64,000 bases of DNA from Dehalococcoidales bacterium (lineage in GTDB: Bacteria; Chloroflexota; Dehalococcoidia; Dehalococcoidales; Fen-1064). Position numbers and translations under genes: made by a program. The stretch is taken from NCBI GenBank assembly GCA_020342155.1, contig CP070842.1, positions 456,623 through 520,622 of the forward strand. Reading direction: 5' to 3'. Below the pieces are notes generated by a model. The model was not told where the DNA came from, made no database searches, and saw nothing but the letters and a program-made list of their open reading frames with translations. This document shows, piece after piece, positions 34,789-44,267 of this stretch; the first letter of the stretch is position 1; every line of letters starts with the position of its first letter.

Positions 34789-34817
34789 TTGCATCTCGGC
34801 CCTGTTTGTGATATACT
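34789..34817 (+). promoter_or_regulatory. Consensus sigma-70 promoter of the nusA operon
   Basis: TTGCAT (34789–34794), a 17-bp spacer, and TATACT (34812–34817). Transcription would begin at about 34824, directly at the base of the terminator hairpin. Confidence 0.8.
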
Positions 34818-34825
34818 TTTGTACT

Positions 34826-34855
34826 AACAAGTGGGTCTTGTCCCACTTGTTTTTC
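34826..34855 (+). terminator. Intrinsic terminator/attenuator in the nusA leader
   Basis: A perfect 10-bp stem AACAAGTGGG/CCCACTTGTT with a 6-base loop, followed by TTTC, lies within the first ~30 transcribed bases and 36 bases before the nusA start. Because it sits between promoter and gene, it probably sets read-through into the operon. NusA itself stimulates such terminators, so feedback control is plausible. Confidence 0.7.
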
Positions 34856-34890
34856 TTGGTGGAAGAAATAAAGGGGAGGCCTAGCTGAAA

Positions 34891-36387
34891 ATGAAAAGCG
34901 AGTTTCTACTCGCTATTACACAGCTCTCGGCTGAGAAAAGGCTTCCGAGAGAAGTGGTCCTTTCTGCGGTAGAGTCGGCGCTGGTTTCGGCCTACCGGAA
35001 GGACAATTTTGCCCCCAACCAGAATATTGAGGTCAAGATTAATCCCAATACGGGAGCGGTCGAGGTGTGGGCTGAAAAAATTGCCGTTGAGAAGCCGACT
35101 GATGAGCGTTGTGAGATATCGCTGGAGGAGGCTCGGCGTGTCAATCCAGATGTGCAACTGGATGAACCGGTAATGGTGGAGGCTACCCCGGCCAACGCTG
35201 GACGAATTGCCGCTCAGACAGCTAAACAGGTTATTCTACAGCGCCTCCATGAGGCCGAACACAGTGCCATCTTCGAGGAATACGCGGGTAAAGAAGGCGA
35301 TATTGTTAACGGGGTAGTGCAGCGGGTCGAACCGAGGCAGGTCCTGGTTGACCTGGGCAGGGTAGAGACGATACTCCCCTCTGCTGAGCAGATGCCTAAT
35401 GAGCGTTATCGGGTTGGCCAGCGGATAAAAGTCCTGCTCCTTGAGGTGGTTCGTACCAATAAGGGACCGCGGGTTATCGTGTCCCGTTCGCACCCTGAGT
35501 TGGTTCGCCGTCTCTTTGAGATGGAGGTCCCCGAGGTCTTCAGCGGTGCCGTGGAGATTAAGTCGGTCGCCAGGGAGGCGGGGTACCGGAGCAAGGTGGC
35601 CGTCGCTGCCCGGCAGGAAGGTATTGATCCGGTCGGCTGCTGCGTAGGATTGCGTGGCATTAGAATACAGAACATCGTCAATGAGCTTAGTGGCGAGAAG
35701 ATAGATGTTGTCCTGTGGAATCCTAACGTCGCCACTTTCATCGCTAGTGCCCTCAGTCCTGCCCAGATACTCCAGGTGGAGCTGAACGAGGAAGAGGGTG
35801 TGGCAACGGTAGTCGTTCCTGACAGGCAGCTTTCTCTAGCTATTGGGAAAGAGGGACAGAACGCCAGACTGTCGGCGAAGCTGGCCGGCTGGCGGATTGA
35901 CATTAAGTCCGCCTCCGTATTTGAGGAGGAACAGGCGGCGCTTGCGAGAGAAAGGACGGAGCAGGCAGTGACCGAGGAAGCGGCAGAGGAGGAATCCGAG
36001 ATTCTGCCGGAGACCGTGGCCGAGACTCAACTTGAGGCTAAGGCCCAGCTCGAAGCTGAAGAAGAAGTTGCGGTTGTCGAGGTACTCCCTGCCGAGATAC
36101 CGGTTGAGCTAGAGATACCGGAGTCAGAGGCCGTTGATGAGGCTGAAGAGGAACCAGTTACCGAGGAAATTGAAGAGATTGTCCAGCCGGTGTCTTTTGA
36201 GATGCCGGCTTTTCCCGAAAAGTCTGAGTTGCGGTTCGCCGAGGATATTGCCGGGTTTGGTCCCAAGGCATCCAAGAAAAAGAGGAAGAAGAAGGGTGGC
36301 CAGACCAAAGAAGTGGATGGTGAAGGTCTACGACTGAGGAATGCACGCCGACAGGAGGTATCGTCAGGTGACGAAGACGAATACTGA
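34891..36387 (+). CDS. nusA: Transcription termination/antitermination factor NusA
   Basis: The 498-residue protein has the N-terminal RNA-polymerase-binding domain, an S1 domain (about 130–200, [21 protein letters not shown]), and two KH domains (…[19 protein letters not shown]…; [15 protein letters not shown]). After about residue 345 comes a long Glu/Val-rich acidic tail ending in a lysine block (KKKRKKKGG), not part of the core family. The usual rimP gene is absent upstream. GGGGAGG precedes the ATG. The operon continues into ylxR-infB-rbfA-truB. Confidence 0.95.
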   Translation: MKSEFLLAITQLSAEKRLPREVVLSAVESALVSAYRKDNFAPNQNIEVKINPNTGAVEVWAEKIAVEKPTDERCEISLEEARRVNPDVQLDEPVMVEATPANAGRIAAQTAKQVILQRLHEAEHSAIFEEYAGKEGDIVNGVVQRVEPRQVLVDLGRVETILPSAEQMPNERYRVGQRIKVLLLEVVRTNKGPRVIVSRSHPELVRRLFEMEVPEVFSGAVEIKSVAREAGYRSKVAVAARQEGIDPVGCCVGLRGIRIQNIVNELSGEKIDVVLWNPNVATFIASALSPAQILQVELNEEEGVATVVVPDRQLSLAIGKEGQNARLSAKLAGWRIDIKSASVFEEEQAALARERTEQAVTEEAAEEESEILPETVAETQLEAKAQLEAEEEVAVVEVLPAEIPVELEIPESEAVDEAEEEPVTEEIEEIVQPVSFEMPAFPEKSELRFAEDIAGFGPKASKKKRKKKGGQTKEVDGEGLRLRNARRQEVSSGDEDEY

Positions 36388-36679
36388 ACACCGCCATCTT
36401 CGAGTCAAGAGTTTGCCGCAACGGACCTGCTTGGCCTGTCGCCAGGTGAAGGCTAAACAGGAATTGGTACGTTTGGTGCGGCTGGCTGATGGTAGTGTGG
36501 AGGTTGACCCTGGCGGTAAGACGTCGGGTCGTGGTGCTTATCTGTGTGTAGTGTCTGAATGCTGGGAGGTTGGCCTGAAGGGCGACCGAGTAGAGCGTGT
36601 TTTGCGCACTGTACTTACCCAGGCTAACCGGGGACAGCTTGTCGACTACGGTAAAGATATCCTGCGAGGGGTCGGCTAG
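36368..36679 (+). CDS. ylxR: YlxR/RnpM family RNA-binding protein
   Basis: A 103-residue protein with the DUF448 signature [20 protein letters not shown] and GRGAYLC. The B. subtilis homologue binds RNase P RNA. The GTG at 36368 lies 8 bases after AGGAGG, inside the end of nusA; the ATG at 36341 lacks that support. Its stop overlaps the infB start (TAGTG). The position between nusA and infB is conserved across many bacteria. Confidence 0.88.
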   Translation: MTKTNTEHRHLRVKSLPQRTCLACRQVKAKQELVRLVRLADGSVEVDPGGKTSGRGAYLCVVSECWEVGLKGDRVERVLRTVLTQANRGQLVDYGKDILRGVG

Positions 36680-38520
36680 TGGTGAGTTCGGGCAAACAAG
36701 GTGATGTCAAGCCTGTGACCGAGCGAAGCAGCGACAGCGCGTCGTCACAAAAGGTGCGCGTGGTCGATATTCCTCCTGCTCTGAGTGTCAAGCAGTTGGC
36801 CGAGCTATTACAGGCTAGCCCGGTGGATACTATCAAGCGACTGATGAGGCGGGGTGTGATGGCGAACGTCAATCAGGTGATTGACTACGAATCGGCTGCC
36901 GTTATTGCGGTGGATTATGGCTGTCAACCACGGCTGCAACCCGGGACGGGTAAAAAATCGAGCCGTATCACCGAGGCCAGGAAGAAACGGCAGATGCAAC
37001 AGGCTGCGGGACAGAGCGGTCTACAGCCGCGCCCACCAGTTGTTACCATCATGGGACACGTTAATCATGGTAAAACTAGGCTGCTCGATGCCATCAGGCA
37101 GACTAATGTGATGGACCAGGAGGCCGGCGGAATCACCCAACACATTGGAGCCTATCAGGTGGAAGTTAACGGTGAAAAGATTACGTTTCTGGATACTCCG
37201 GGTCATGAGGCCTTTACAGCGATGAGGGCCCGTGGTGCTCAGGTGACTGACATCACGATTCTGGTGGTCGCTGCCGATGACGGGGTTATGCCTCAGACTC
37301 TGGAGGCGATTGACCATGCCAGGGCGGCCGGGGTACCGATTATGGTCGCTATTAATAAGATTGACAAGACAGATGCCAACCCGGACCTAGTGAAGCAACA
37401 ATTGGTAGATGCCGGTCTCCTTATCGAGGAATGGGGAGGAGACATTGTCTGCGTGCAAATCTCGGCAAGAGAGAAACTGGGGATTGATGAGCTTCTGGAG
37501 AACCTCATGGTTGTCGCCGAGATGGAAGACCTGAAGGCAGACCCGTCACGCCCGGCAGAAGGGGTGGCTATTGAAGCGGAGATGGACAAGACACAAGGGC
37601 CGTTGTGCACCGTTCTCGTCCATTCTGGCACACTCAAGTTGAGTGATGTGGTAGTTGTCGGTGAGACCATGGGTCGGCTGAAGGCCATGTTTAATGATGC
37701 CGGTAAGCGGGTGAAGCGCGCTGGCCCCTCTGATCCGGTAGTGCTGCTTGGCCTGAATACTGTACCTCAGGTCGGTGACCTGATGACGGCAGTCCCTGAC
37801 GAACGCCAGGCGCAGTCTATGATTGCCAAGCGTAAGGAAGAGGTGGAGAAAGAGAGAGCTGTTCCCAAGGGAGTGAGCCTGAGCAATGTCTTTGACCAGG
37901 TTAGTTCCGGTCGGGTGAAGGAGCTCAATATTATCCTCAAGGCTGATGTCCAGGGGAGTATCGAGCCGATAAAGACCTCTCTGGAACAGATACCAGAAGA
38001 GGGCGTCAAAGTCAGGGTTATCCATAGCGGCACCGGCAACGTCACCGAGAGTGACGTAATGCTGGCCATCGCTTCCAAGGGGGTCATTGTCGGTTTCAAT
38101 ACGGCTTCGGAAACAGGTGCGCGGCGCCTAGCCGAACTCGAAGGTATCAGTATCCGCTACTACGACGTAATCTATGCTCTGATAGATGATGTCACCAAGG
38201 CGCTTAAGGGTATGCTGGAGCCAACCCTGGTCGAGGTTATTGAAGGCCGGGCTGAAGTGCGGGAAGTGTTTCCGGCAGGCAAGCGGATTAAAGTGGCTGG
38301 TGTCTATGTAACCGAGGGTCAAGTGACACGGGGCAGTTCCGTACGAGTATTGCGCCAGGGAGAAGTGATATACGAGTCCGTTATCAATAGCCTGCGGCGC
38401 TTCAAGGATGACGTCAGGGAAGTCGCTACTGGCTTTGAATGCGGCATCGGCGTTCAGGGTTATAATGATTTCGAGGTTGGTGATATCCTGGAGTCCTTCC
38501 GTAGTGAGGAAGCTGCCTAG
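36679..38520 (+). CDS. infB: Translation initiation factor IF-2
   Basis: A 613-residue GTPase with a short N-terminal region and the IF-2 core. The G1 motif reads GHVNHGKT (126–133), with asparagine where most IF-2 proteins have aspartate; G3 is DTPGHEAF and G4 is NKID. The C-terminal domains that bind fMet-tRNA are complete. Start is GTG at 36679, overlapping the ylxR stop; GTG at 36682 is also possible. Length fits the short IF-2 forms of Gram-positives and Chloroflexota. Confidence 0.95.
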   Translation: MVSSGKQGDVKPVTERSSDSASSQKVRVVDIPPALSVKQLAELLQASPVDTIKRLMRRGVMANVNQVIDYESAAVIAVDYGCQPRLQPGTGKKSSRITEARKKRQMQQAAGQSGLQPRPPVVTIMGHVNHGKTRLLDAIRQTNVMDQEAGGITQHIGAYQVEVNGEKITFLDTPGHEAFTAMRARGAQVTDITILVVAADDGVMPQTLEAIDHARAAGVPIMVAINKIDKTDANPDLVKQQLVDAGLLIEEWGGDIVCVQISAREKLGIDELLENLMVVAEMEDLKADPSRPAEGVAIEAEMDKTQGPLCTVLVHSGTLKLSDVVVVGETMGRLKAMFNDAGKRVKRAGPSDPVVLLGLNTVPQVGDLMTAVPDERQAQSMIAKRKEEVEKERAVPKGVSLSNVFDQVSSGRVKELNIILKADVQGSIEPIKTSLEQIPEEGVKVRVIHSGTGNVTESDVMLAIASKGVIVGFNTASETGARRLAELEGISIRYYDVIYALIDDVTKALKGMLEPTLVEVIEGRAEVREVFPAGKRIKVAGVYVTEGQVTRGSSVRVLRQGEVIYESVINSLRRFKDDVREVATGFECGIGVQGYNDFEVGDILESFRSEEAA

Positions 38521-38529
38521 GAAAGAGCC

Positions 38530-38910
38530 ATGGCATATCATATTGAGCGGGTAAACAGTCTTATCCGCCAGGAGATAAGCGAGTTACTACGATGTCAGGT
38601 CAAAGACCCGCGACTTGACACTTTCATTACGGTGACCGCAGTCGATACCTCCTCCGACATGAGGCATGCCAAGGTGTTCGTCAGTCGGCTGGGAGGGCAA
38701 GAAGATAAGCATAAGACTTTGGGAGTGCTTGCTTCGGCTGCTGGGTTCTTCCGCAGGGAGCTGGCGGCACGCCTCAAGCTAAGGCGTGTCCCCGAGCTGA
38801 ATTTTCAGTGGGACGATTCCCTTGAGCGTGGAGACCGCCTCCTTCAGCTGATTGACCGGGTCACTGAGGATGAAGACCATAGAGGGCGTCCGTTTCTCCC
38901 AAAGGACTGA
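38530..38910 (+). CDS. rbfA: Ribosome-binding factor A
   Basis: The 126-residue KH-type protein assists late maturation of the 30S subunit and 16S 5' end. VNSLIRQEISELLRCQVKDPRL and LKLRRVPELNFQWDDSLERG are typical. AGGAAAG precedes the ATG, 9 bases after the infB stop. Members are usually 110–130 residues, so the gene is complete. Confidence 0.93.
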   Translation: MAYHIERVNSLIRQEISELLRCQVKDPRLDTFITVTAVDTSSDMRHAKVFVSRLGGQEDKHKTLGVLASAAGFFRRELAARLKLRRVPELNFQWDDSLERGDRLLQLIDRVTEDEDHRGRPFLPKD

Positions 38911-38965
38911 GCCGAGATTTGGTAGCCTAGCGTGATTTCCTCCCGGATTGGAGGCTTATCTGGTC

Positions 38966-39877
38966 GTGGATGGCATACTGAATATCAACAAACCCCGTGG
39001 AAAGACTTCTTTTAGTATCGTTGCCGCAGTACGCAGACTGAGTGGGGAGAAGCGTGTCGGGCATGCTGGCACGCTTGACCCGGAGGCCACCGGTGTCCTG
39101 CCGGTCTGCCTTGGTAAAGCAACACGGATTATAGAGTTCCTCATGGATACCACAAAGGCTTACCGTGCTGAAGTCGAGTTAGGTGTGGACACGGATACCT
39201 ACGATGCCACCGGTACGGTTGTGCAACGGGGGGATGTTTCCGGCATAAATCGAGAGCAGGTTGAGACGGCCCTGGGTTCCTTCAGGGGCCGAATACTACA
39301 GACCCCGCCAATGTACAGTGCTGTCAAGCAGCAGGGACGGCCCCTTTACGAAATAGCGCGGGCCGGTAAAACGGTTGAGCGAAAAAAACGGTCGGTTGAT
39401 GTTCACAGCCTGGAACTGAAAACCTGGCAAACGCCGGTAGCAACGCTTGAAGTGGTCTGTGGTAAAGGCACCTACATTCGCTCGCTGGCGCATGACCTCG
39501 GGCAGGCACTTGGCTGTGGTGCCATGCTTCGGGACCTGGTTCGCTTGAGGTGTGGTCTCTTTGAGATTGAAAACTCGGTCACTTTACCGGAGCTTGAGGA
39601 AGCTTTTCACCAGGGACGCTGGCAGGAATACCTTTACTCTATCGATAACGTGCTTTCGCACTGGGAAGCTGTAACGGTCAGTAACGAAACGGCGTGGGCT
39701 ATTAGAAACGGACAGTCAGTGGAGATAGGGAGTGACGCCAAGTTCAGTAAGGAGTCGTTATCGGCATTATCTGCTGACAGTCATTGTCGTGCCTATACCA
39801 GTGATGGCTGTCTGCTGGCCTTGTTGCGTTTCGAACCAGAGCTAGGGCGTTGGCAGCCTGACAAGGTCTTCCAGTAG
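38966..39877 (+). CDS. truB: tRNA pseudouridine-55 synthase
   Basis: A ~303-residue enzyme that makes pseudouridine at tRNA position 55. The catalytic aspartate lies in HAGTLDPEATGVL; KPRGKTSF at the start and GTYIRSLAHDLG complete the fold signature, and the C-terminal part is PUA-like. The start is unclear: GTG at 38966 (VDGILNINKP) fits the family, with TTGGAGG 12 bases upstream. It ends the nusA operon. Confidence 0.92.
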   Translation: MDGILNINKPRGKTSFSIVAAVRRLSGEKRVGHAGTLDPEATGVLPVCLGKATRIIEFLMDTTKAYRAEVELGVDTDTYDATGTVVQRGDVSGINREQVETALGSFRGRILQTPPMYSAVKQQGRPLYEIARAGKTVERKKRSVDVHSLELKTWQTPVATLEVVCGKGTYIRSLAHDLGQALGCGAMLRDLVRLRCGLFEIENSVTLPELEEAFHQGRWQEYLYSIDNVLSHWEAVTVSNETAWAIRNGQSVEIGSDAKFSKESLSALSADSHCRAYTSDGCLLALLRFEPELGRWQPDKVFQ

Positions 39878-39910
39878 TCCATCAGGTTCTGGTCTTGGCG
39901 AGAACAGGGC

Positions 39911-39939
39911 TTGACAGTGTAGCTACGATATGATAGTTA
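39911..39939 (+). promoter_or_regulatory. Probable promoter for the glycosyltransferase–phospholipid pair
   Basis: TTGACA (39911–39916), 17-bp spacer, TAGTTA (39934–39939). A leader of about 165 bases follows, containing a weak 8-bp-stem hairpin (39990–40012). Confidence 0.45.
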
Positions 39940-40112
39940 TATAGGGTTGTTGCCTTCTGGAAAGGGGTCTACTGTCGGGAGTTACCAAGATACCTTTTCT
40001 TTATAAAGGTATTATGGATAATTGGTGGCACTCTTTTCGGAGAGGGTAGCATGAGGTCAGTATCGGCATAATACTGGCGGTACCGGATACCGAGACGAGG
40101 TCCGGGTTACTG

Positions 40113-41255
40113 ATGAAAATAGCATTGGTTGCTCCTTATGATTTCGCTCATCCGGGTGGGGTGACCAATCACATCTCCGCTCTGGAACGACAGTATACCC
40201 AGATGGGGCACGATGTGAGGGTAATTGCTCCGGCATCCAGGCCAATTCAGGAGTTCGGTGATAGATTTATCCCCATCGGCAGACCTTGGCCTATACCCAG
40301 TAGTGAGTCGATAATTCGTGTCCCTATCTCGCTACATCTTGCCCCGGCTATAAAAGAGGTAGTCGCCAGAGAGAAGTTTGAGCTTATCCACCTTCATGAG
40401 CCGTTTATGCCGATGCTATGCAGTGCGGTGCTCCGTTTTTCGGATGCCGTCAACGTGGGGACCTTTCATGCGGCCGAGGGCAAACCCGGTTATAACTGGG
40501 GAAAACCTATCAGTACCTGGCTGATTCGTCGGCGATTGCACAAGCTCCACGGTAAGATTGTCGTGTCACAGGCGGCCCTGTCCTACCATAGCCGGTATAT
40601 CCCGGGACCATTTGAGATTATCCCTAACGGCGTTGACACGGAACGCTTCACTGACGATGTGGAGCCGCTTGAGCAGTATTTAGACAGCAAGAAGAATATC
40701 CTATTCGTCAGTCGACTTGAGTTCCGTAAAGGTCTGAATTACCTGCTTAATGCATTTCTGCTGGTGAAGCGTGAGATGCCTGATGTGAGGTTGATCGTCG
40801 TCGGTCGCGGAACCAGGCTGCGTCGGAGATACGAGCGGTGGGTCAGAAAGGTCGGCCTGGAGGATGTCGTGTTTGTTGGCTTCGCGTCTTATCAGGACTT
40901 GCCCCGGTATTATAAGACAGCCGACATTTTTTCTGTTCCAGCGACAGGCCGTGAAAGCCAGGGGCTTATCCTACTTGAGGCAATGGCGACCGGCACGCCG
41001 GTTGTGACAACCAGCATACCGGGTTATGCCGGTGTTGTAGATCATGGTGAGGATGGTCTACTGGTTCCACCACGCAACTACCAAGAGTTATCTCAGGCTT
41101 TACTTACACTATTAAATGACGAAAAACTCCGGCAGCAGATGGGAGCTAGGGGAAAGGTCAAATCAAAGGATTACGATTGGAAGGTCGTTAGCCGTAGGTT
41201 GATGGATTTCTATCAGAGGACAATCGACCGGGTTCGGGGAAGTAGCAGTCAATGA
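40113..41255 (+). CDS. GT4 glycosyltransferase (PimA-like)
   Basis: A 380-residue GT-B fold transferase. The N-terminal domain begins MKIALVAPYDFAHPGGVTNH, like PimA mannosyltransferases; the C-terminal donor-binding domain has FVSRLEFRKGLNYLL and the E-x7-E motif in GRESQGLILLEAMATGTPVV. It overlaps the next gene, a CDP-alcohol phosphotransferase, by ATGA. In Actinobacteria PimA mannosylates phosphatidylinositol, so this enzyme probably glycosylates the lipid made by its partner. Confidence 0.82.
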   Translation: MKIALVAPYDFAHPGGVTNHISALERQYTQMGHDVRVIAPASRPIQEFGDRFIPIGRPWPIPSSESIIRVPISLHLAPAIKEVVAREKFELIHLHEPFMPMLCSAVLRFSDAVNVGTFHAAEGKPGYNWGKPISTWLIRRRLHKLHGKIVVSQAALSYHSRYIPGPFEIIPNGVDTERFTDDVEPLEQYLDSKKNILFVSRLEFRKGLNYLLNAFLLVKREMPDVRLIVVGRGTRLRRRYERWVRKVGLEDVVFVGFASYQDLPRYYKTADIFSVPATGRESQGLILLEAMATGTPVVTTSIPGYAGVVDHGEDGLLVPPRNYQELSQALLTLLNDEKLRQQMGARGKVKSKDYDWKVVSRRLMDFYQRTIDRVRGSSSQ

Positions 41256-41851
41256 CAACTTTAGCCAGTGTCCGTAAGAATCTGGCTTTCTACCTTACTC
41301 AGCCGGTGGTTCGTCTGCTGGCCAGGACTGGAATAACACCCAATACGGTAACCTGGCTCGGATTTCTCATAGCTATCGGAGCCGGGGTGTTGGCTGGTAT
41401 CGGACACCCGTTCGTCGCCGGATTTGTCGTGCTGGTGGGTGGTTTCTTTGATATTATTGACGGAGCCCTGGCACGCCATACAGGTAGTACTTCCCGTTTC
41501 GGTGCCATCCTTGACTCCACCCTTGATCGTGCTGGTGAGGCTGTGGTGCTGCTTGGTCTTCTCGTTTTTTATACGCTTGAGCAGTCCACCGCTGGGGTTG
41601 TAGTAGTTGGTGTTGTCTGGCTGATGTCGTTGCTGGTAAGCTATATCCGGGCCAGGGCCGAAGCGATGGGGCTTGAGTGTGAGGTCGGTATTTTTACACG
41701 TGCCGAGAGGGTCGTTCTTCTGGCATTGGGCTTGCTGCTCAGCCAGGTTGGCGAGGCTCTACTGATTATCCTGTCAGTCATTGCCGCGCTTAGTTTTATC
41801 ACTGTCGTTCAGCGGCTGCGTAATGTCTGGCGTCAAACAAAAACTGGATAA
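41252..41851 (+). CDS. CDP-alcohol phosphatidyltransferase (phosphatidylinositol-phosphate-synthase-like)
   Basis: A 199-residue integral membrane enzyme of about six segments, with the full catalytic motif D67..D70-G-x2-A-R-x8-G-x3-D88-x3-D92. The family joins CDP-diacylglycerol to an alcohol. The N-terminus and pairing with a PimA-like glycosyltransferase favour inositol phosphate as the acceptor rather than glycerol phosphate, though PgsA activity cannot be excluded. It starts within the end of the preceding gene and lies 12 bases before purA. Confidence 0.82.
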   Translation: MTTLASVRKNLAFYLTQPVVRLLARTGITPNTVTWLGFLIAIGAGVLAGIGHPFVAGFVVLVGGFFDIIDGALARHTGSTSRFGAILDSTLDRAGEAVVLLGLLVFYTLEQSTAGVVVVGVVWLMSLLVSYIRARAEAMGLECEVGIFTRAERVVLLALGLLLSQVGEALLIILSVIAALSFITVVQRLRNVWRQTKTG

Positions 41852-41863
41852 AGGGAGAGGACA

Positions 41864-43147
41864 ATGTCGGTTGTTGCTGTTGTCGGAGGCCAGTGGGGTG
41901 ACGAGGGGAAGGGTAAGATTGTTGATATGCTGTCGGAGAAGTCGGACATGGTGGTCCGTTTCTCTGGAGGAGACAACGCCGGTCACACCGTGGTTAATCC
42001 CTTGGGTGAGTTCGCCCTGAGACTGGTCCCTTCCGGAATCTTCTATCCACAGGTCACCTGTATCATGGGTAATGGCGTGGTAATCAACCCGGCTGTATTG
42101 TTGGCGGAGATGGATTCACTTAGGCAGCGTGGCATTGACCTTTCACGTTTATACATCAGTGATCGTGCCAATCTGATAATGCCATACCATCTGGTGATTG
42201 AGGGTCTTGAGGAGGAGGCCCGGGGTGGCAGAGCTATCGGCACTACCCGCAAGGGTATCGGCCCCGCATTTTCCGACAAGATAGCCAGAGTAGGAATCAG
42301 GGCTGGGGACCTGCTGGATAGGGAGGCTTTTCGTGAACGTCTGGAACATATCCTTGAATACAAGAATGCCATTATCACCAAGGTCTTCGGAGCCGAGCCG
42401 TTATCATTGGATGATATTTTCAAGGAATATTGTGAATACGGAGAGCGTCTGGCACCGCGTATCCGCGAAACAACCCTGATGATAGCCGAAGCACTGGAGC
42501 GTGGTAATAAGGTGTTGATGGAGGGTGCCCAGGGAGCGCTCCTTGACCCAGATTTCGGTACCTATCCCTTTGCCACCTCGTCTTCACCACTGGCAGGGGA
42601 AGCCTCCATCGGCGCCGGTTTCGGGCCGACCCGCATAAACTACGTGCTGGGAATATATAAGGCTTACTGCTCCCGGGTGGGCGCTGGTCCCTTTCCCACC
42701 GAAATGGAAAAGGAGACCGGTAACATGATTCGAGAGCGGGCTTATGAATACGGCGTTGTCAGCGGCCGTCCCCGCAGCTGTGGTTGGTTCGATGCCGTGG
42801 TAGCTCGCTTCACCCAGCGGATAAATGGCTGCACCGGTCTGGCAATTACCCGTCTTGACATTCTCGATGTCCTGCCCAGTCTGAAAATATGTACCGGCTA
42901 TGAGCTGGACGGTGCAATAATCGACAACTTCCCGGCCAGTTTGGCCGTTCTGGCAAGGTGTCGGCCAGTTTATGAAGAACTACCGGGATGGCAGGTCCCT
43001 ACCTCCGATATCAGGCAGTTCGAGCAGCTACCGCCGGAGGCACGGCAGTATGTTGCCCGTATTGAGGAGCTTCTCTCCTGTCCGGCAGACATCATCTCCG
43101 TGGGTTCGGCACGTGAGCAGACCATCATTCGCCGTGCCATCATGTGA
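41864..43147 (+). CDS. purA: Adenylosuccinate synthetase
   Basis: The 427-residue GTP-dependent enzyme catalyses the first step from IMP to AMP. GGQWGDEGKGK (GTP and catalytic Asp), GGDNAGHTV, TTRKGIGPAF and EGAQGALLD are all intact. GGGAGAGG precedes the ATG. Full length for the family. Confidence 0.95.
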   Translation: MSVVAVVGGQWGDEGKGKIVDMLSEKSDMVVRFSGGDNAGHTVVNPLGEFALRLVPSGIFYPQVTCIMGNGVVINPAVLLAEMDSLRQRGIDLSRLYISDRANLIMPYHLVIEGLEEEARGGRAIGTTRKGIGPAFSDKIARVGIRAGDLLDREAFRERLEHILEYKNAIITKVFGAEPLSLDDIFKEYCEYGERLAPRIRETTLMIAEALERGNKVLMEGAQGALLDPDFGTYPFATSSSPLAGEASIGAGFGPTRINYVLGIYKAYCSRVGAGPFPTEMEKETGNMIRERAYEYGVVSGRPRSCGWFDAVVARFTQRINGCTGLAITRLDILDVLPSLKICTGYELDGAIIDNFPASLAVLARCRPVYEELPGWQVPTSDIRQFEQLPPEARQYVARIEELLSCPADIISVGSAREQTIIRRAIM

Positions 43148-43154
43148 CCAGCTG

Positions 43155-43610
43155 CTAGAAATAGCGGCGGAACCCGTGGGCTTCGGCCTGGAAACCAAGT
43201 CCACCATAGAACCGGTGTGCGCCCCGCCGCCTCTTATTACTGCTCAACTGGATTTCATAGCATCCAGCTTCCCGGGCACGGGTAATAGCGTATTCCATCA
43301 ATTGTCTACCCACACCCCGCCTCCGGTGCTTTTGGGTAACGATGATATTCTCGACAACGGCCCATGGTGAGGCACCATGAGACAGGTTTGGTACGATAAG
43401 CAGTACCACACTCCCGATAACCTCACCTTCATCCTCGGCAACTAGGAGCTCGTGATCGGGCATGGCCTTAATCTGTTCATAGACCTGTAGATATTCTTTT
43501 AGAGAGAGATTCCGCTTCTGTTCTATTTCCGAGGTGGTTATGACCAGCTCGCGGTAGAGGTCGAGGACACGCGGAATGTCTTTCTCAGTGGCTGCCCTGA
43601 TGATAGCCAT
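43155..43610 (-). CDS. GNAT family N-acetyltransferase
   Basis: The 151-residue protein has the acetyl-CoA pyrophosphate-binding motif QKHRRRGVGRQLM near residue 95 and the later GCYEIQLSSNKRRRGAHRFYGGLGF. The acceptor substrate is unknown; PhnO/aminoglycoside-like small-molecule acetylation is common for this length. AGGAG precedes the ATG. It faces purA tail to tail. Confidence 0.88.
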   Translation of the reverse strand: MAIIRAATEKDIPRVLDLYRELVITTSEIEQKRNLSLKEYLQVYEQIKAMPDHELLVAEDEGEVIGSVVLLIVPNLSHGASPWAVVENIIVTQKHRRRGVGRQLMEYAITRAREAGCYEIQLSSNKRRRGAHRFYGGLGFQAEAHGFRRYF

Positions 43611-43783
43611 GTTTTCTCCTGCTATGAGGGCTGGTCGAGTCTATAATTTCTCCTGGTCAGGTAGTCCCCCAATATCTTTGATGAGATTATAACTAAAGGT
43701 AGAGATACGAGCAACCTGACCGTCGTGAACTTACTCCCCAGGAAAGAGGCTCCTCTTCAATTACCTCTCAGGAATCTCTTCAG

Positions 43784-43806
43784 CACCGGTAGACACAAAA
43801 CCGGTG
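43784..43806. terminator. Weak hairpin between convergent or spaced genes
   Basis: CACCGGT and ACCGGTG pair around a 9-base loop, followed on the plus strand by TTCGATTTT. It could end plus-strand read-through from purA. The match to a classical terminator is modest. Confidence 0.35.
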
Positions 43807-43844
43807 TTCGATTTTAATGGCCGTCTTGGTTTCCATTTTCAGCC

Positions 43845-44057
43845 CTACTTCTTCAATTCGGCAATGTGTTCTTCCAGCCCTTTAGCTTCTGCCTTGAGAG
43901 AACCGAGGTACTCTTCAAGCTGAGCAACGGTCTCTTCCTTGGTGAAAAAACGCCGATGTCCGAGGCCTCCCGCACAGCAACCTTGTTGATGATGCCCTCC
44001 ACCACGCGGGGCGTGGTGTGCTTGATGTCCGCAGCCGTGTTCATTTGTGTGACACAT
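43845..44057 (-). CDS. His/Cys-rich small protein (DUF5320-like)
   Basis: A 70-residue protein whose first ~35 residues are rich in His, Cys and Gly (MCHTNEHGCGHQAHH...HHQQGCC) and whose last ~30 form a predicted coiled helix (VAQLEEYLGSLKAEAKGLEEHI). This layout fits small metal-binding proteins of the DUF5320 type from anaerobes. AGGAGGAG precedes the ATG. An ArsR-family gene and a 14-bp palindrome lie directly upstream, which suggests metal-responsive expression. Confidence 0.75.
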   Translation of the reverse strand: MCHTNEHGCGHQAHHAPRGGGHHQQGCCAGGLGHRRFFTKEETVAQLEEYLGSLKAEAKGLEEHIAELKK

Positions 44058-44191
44058 CTTTCTCCTCCTAATATATAAGTGATTGCTAATACATTAATCG
44101 TAGACCCACTGGCACTACTAGTCAAGTCGGTTGGGGGACCTTTATATTAGTTTAGGGTGGGGTTGGACAGCTTATTAGTTCTCTGCTTCAG

Positions 44192-44225
44192 GATATATAA
44201 GTATATTAGCGTATACTTATATATC
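44192..44225. promoter_or_regulatory. 14-6-14 perfect palindrome between arsR-type gene and His-rich gene
   Basis: GATATATAAGTATA is followed by TTAGCG and then its exact reverse complement. It lies 42 bases after the arsR-type stop and about 135 bases before the His-rich gene. The AT-rich half-sites resemble SmtB/CzrA-type operators. It could alternatively act as a transcript-end hairpin, but it lacks a T-tract. Confidence 0.55.
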
Positions 44226-44267
44226 ACACTCGAAAAAGAGTACTATTTCGGTAGCGAACGGATTTCT

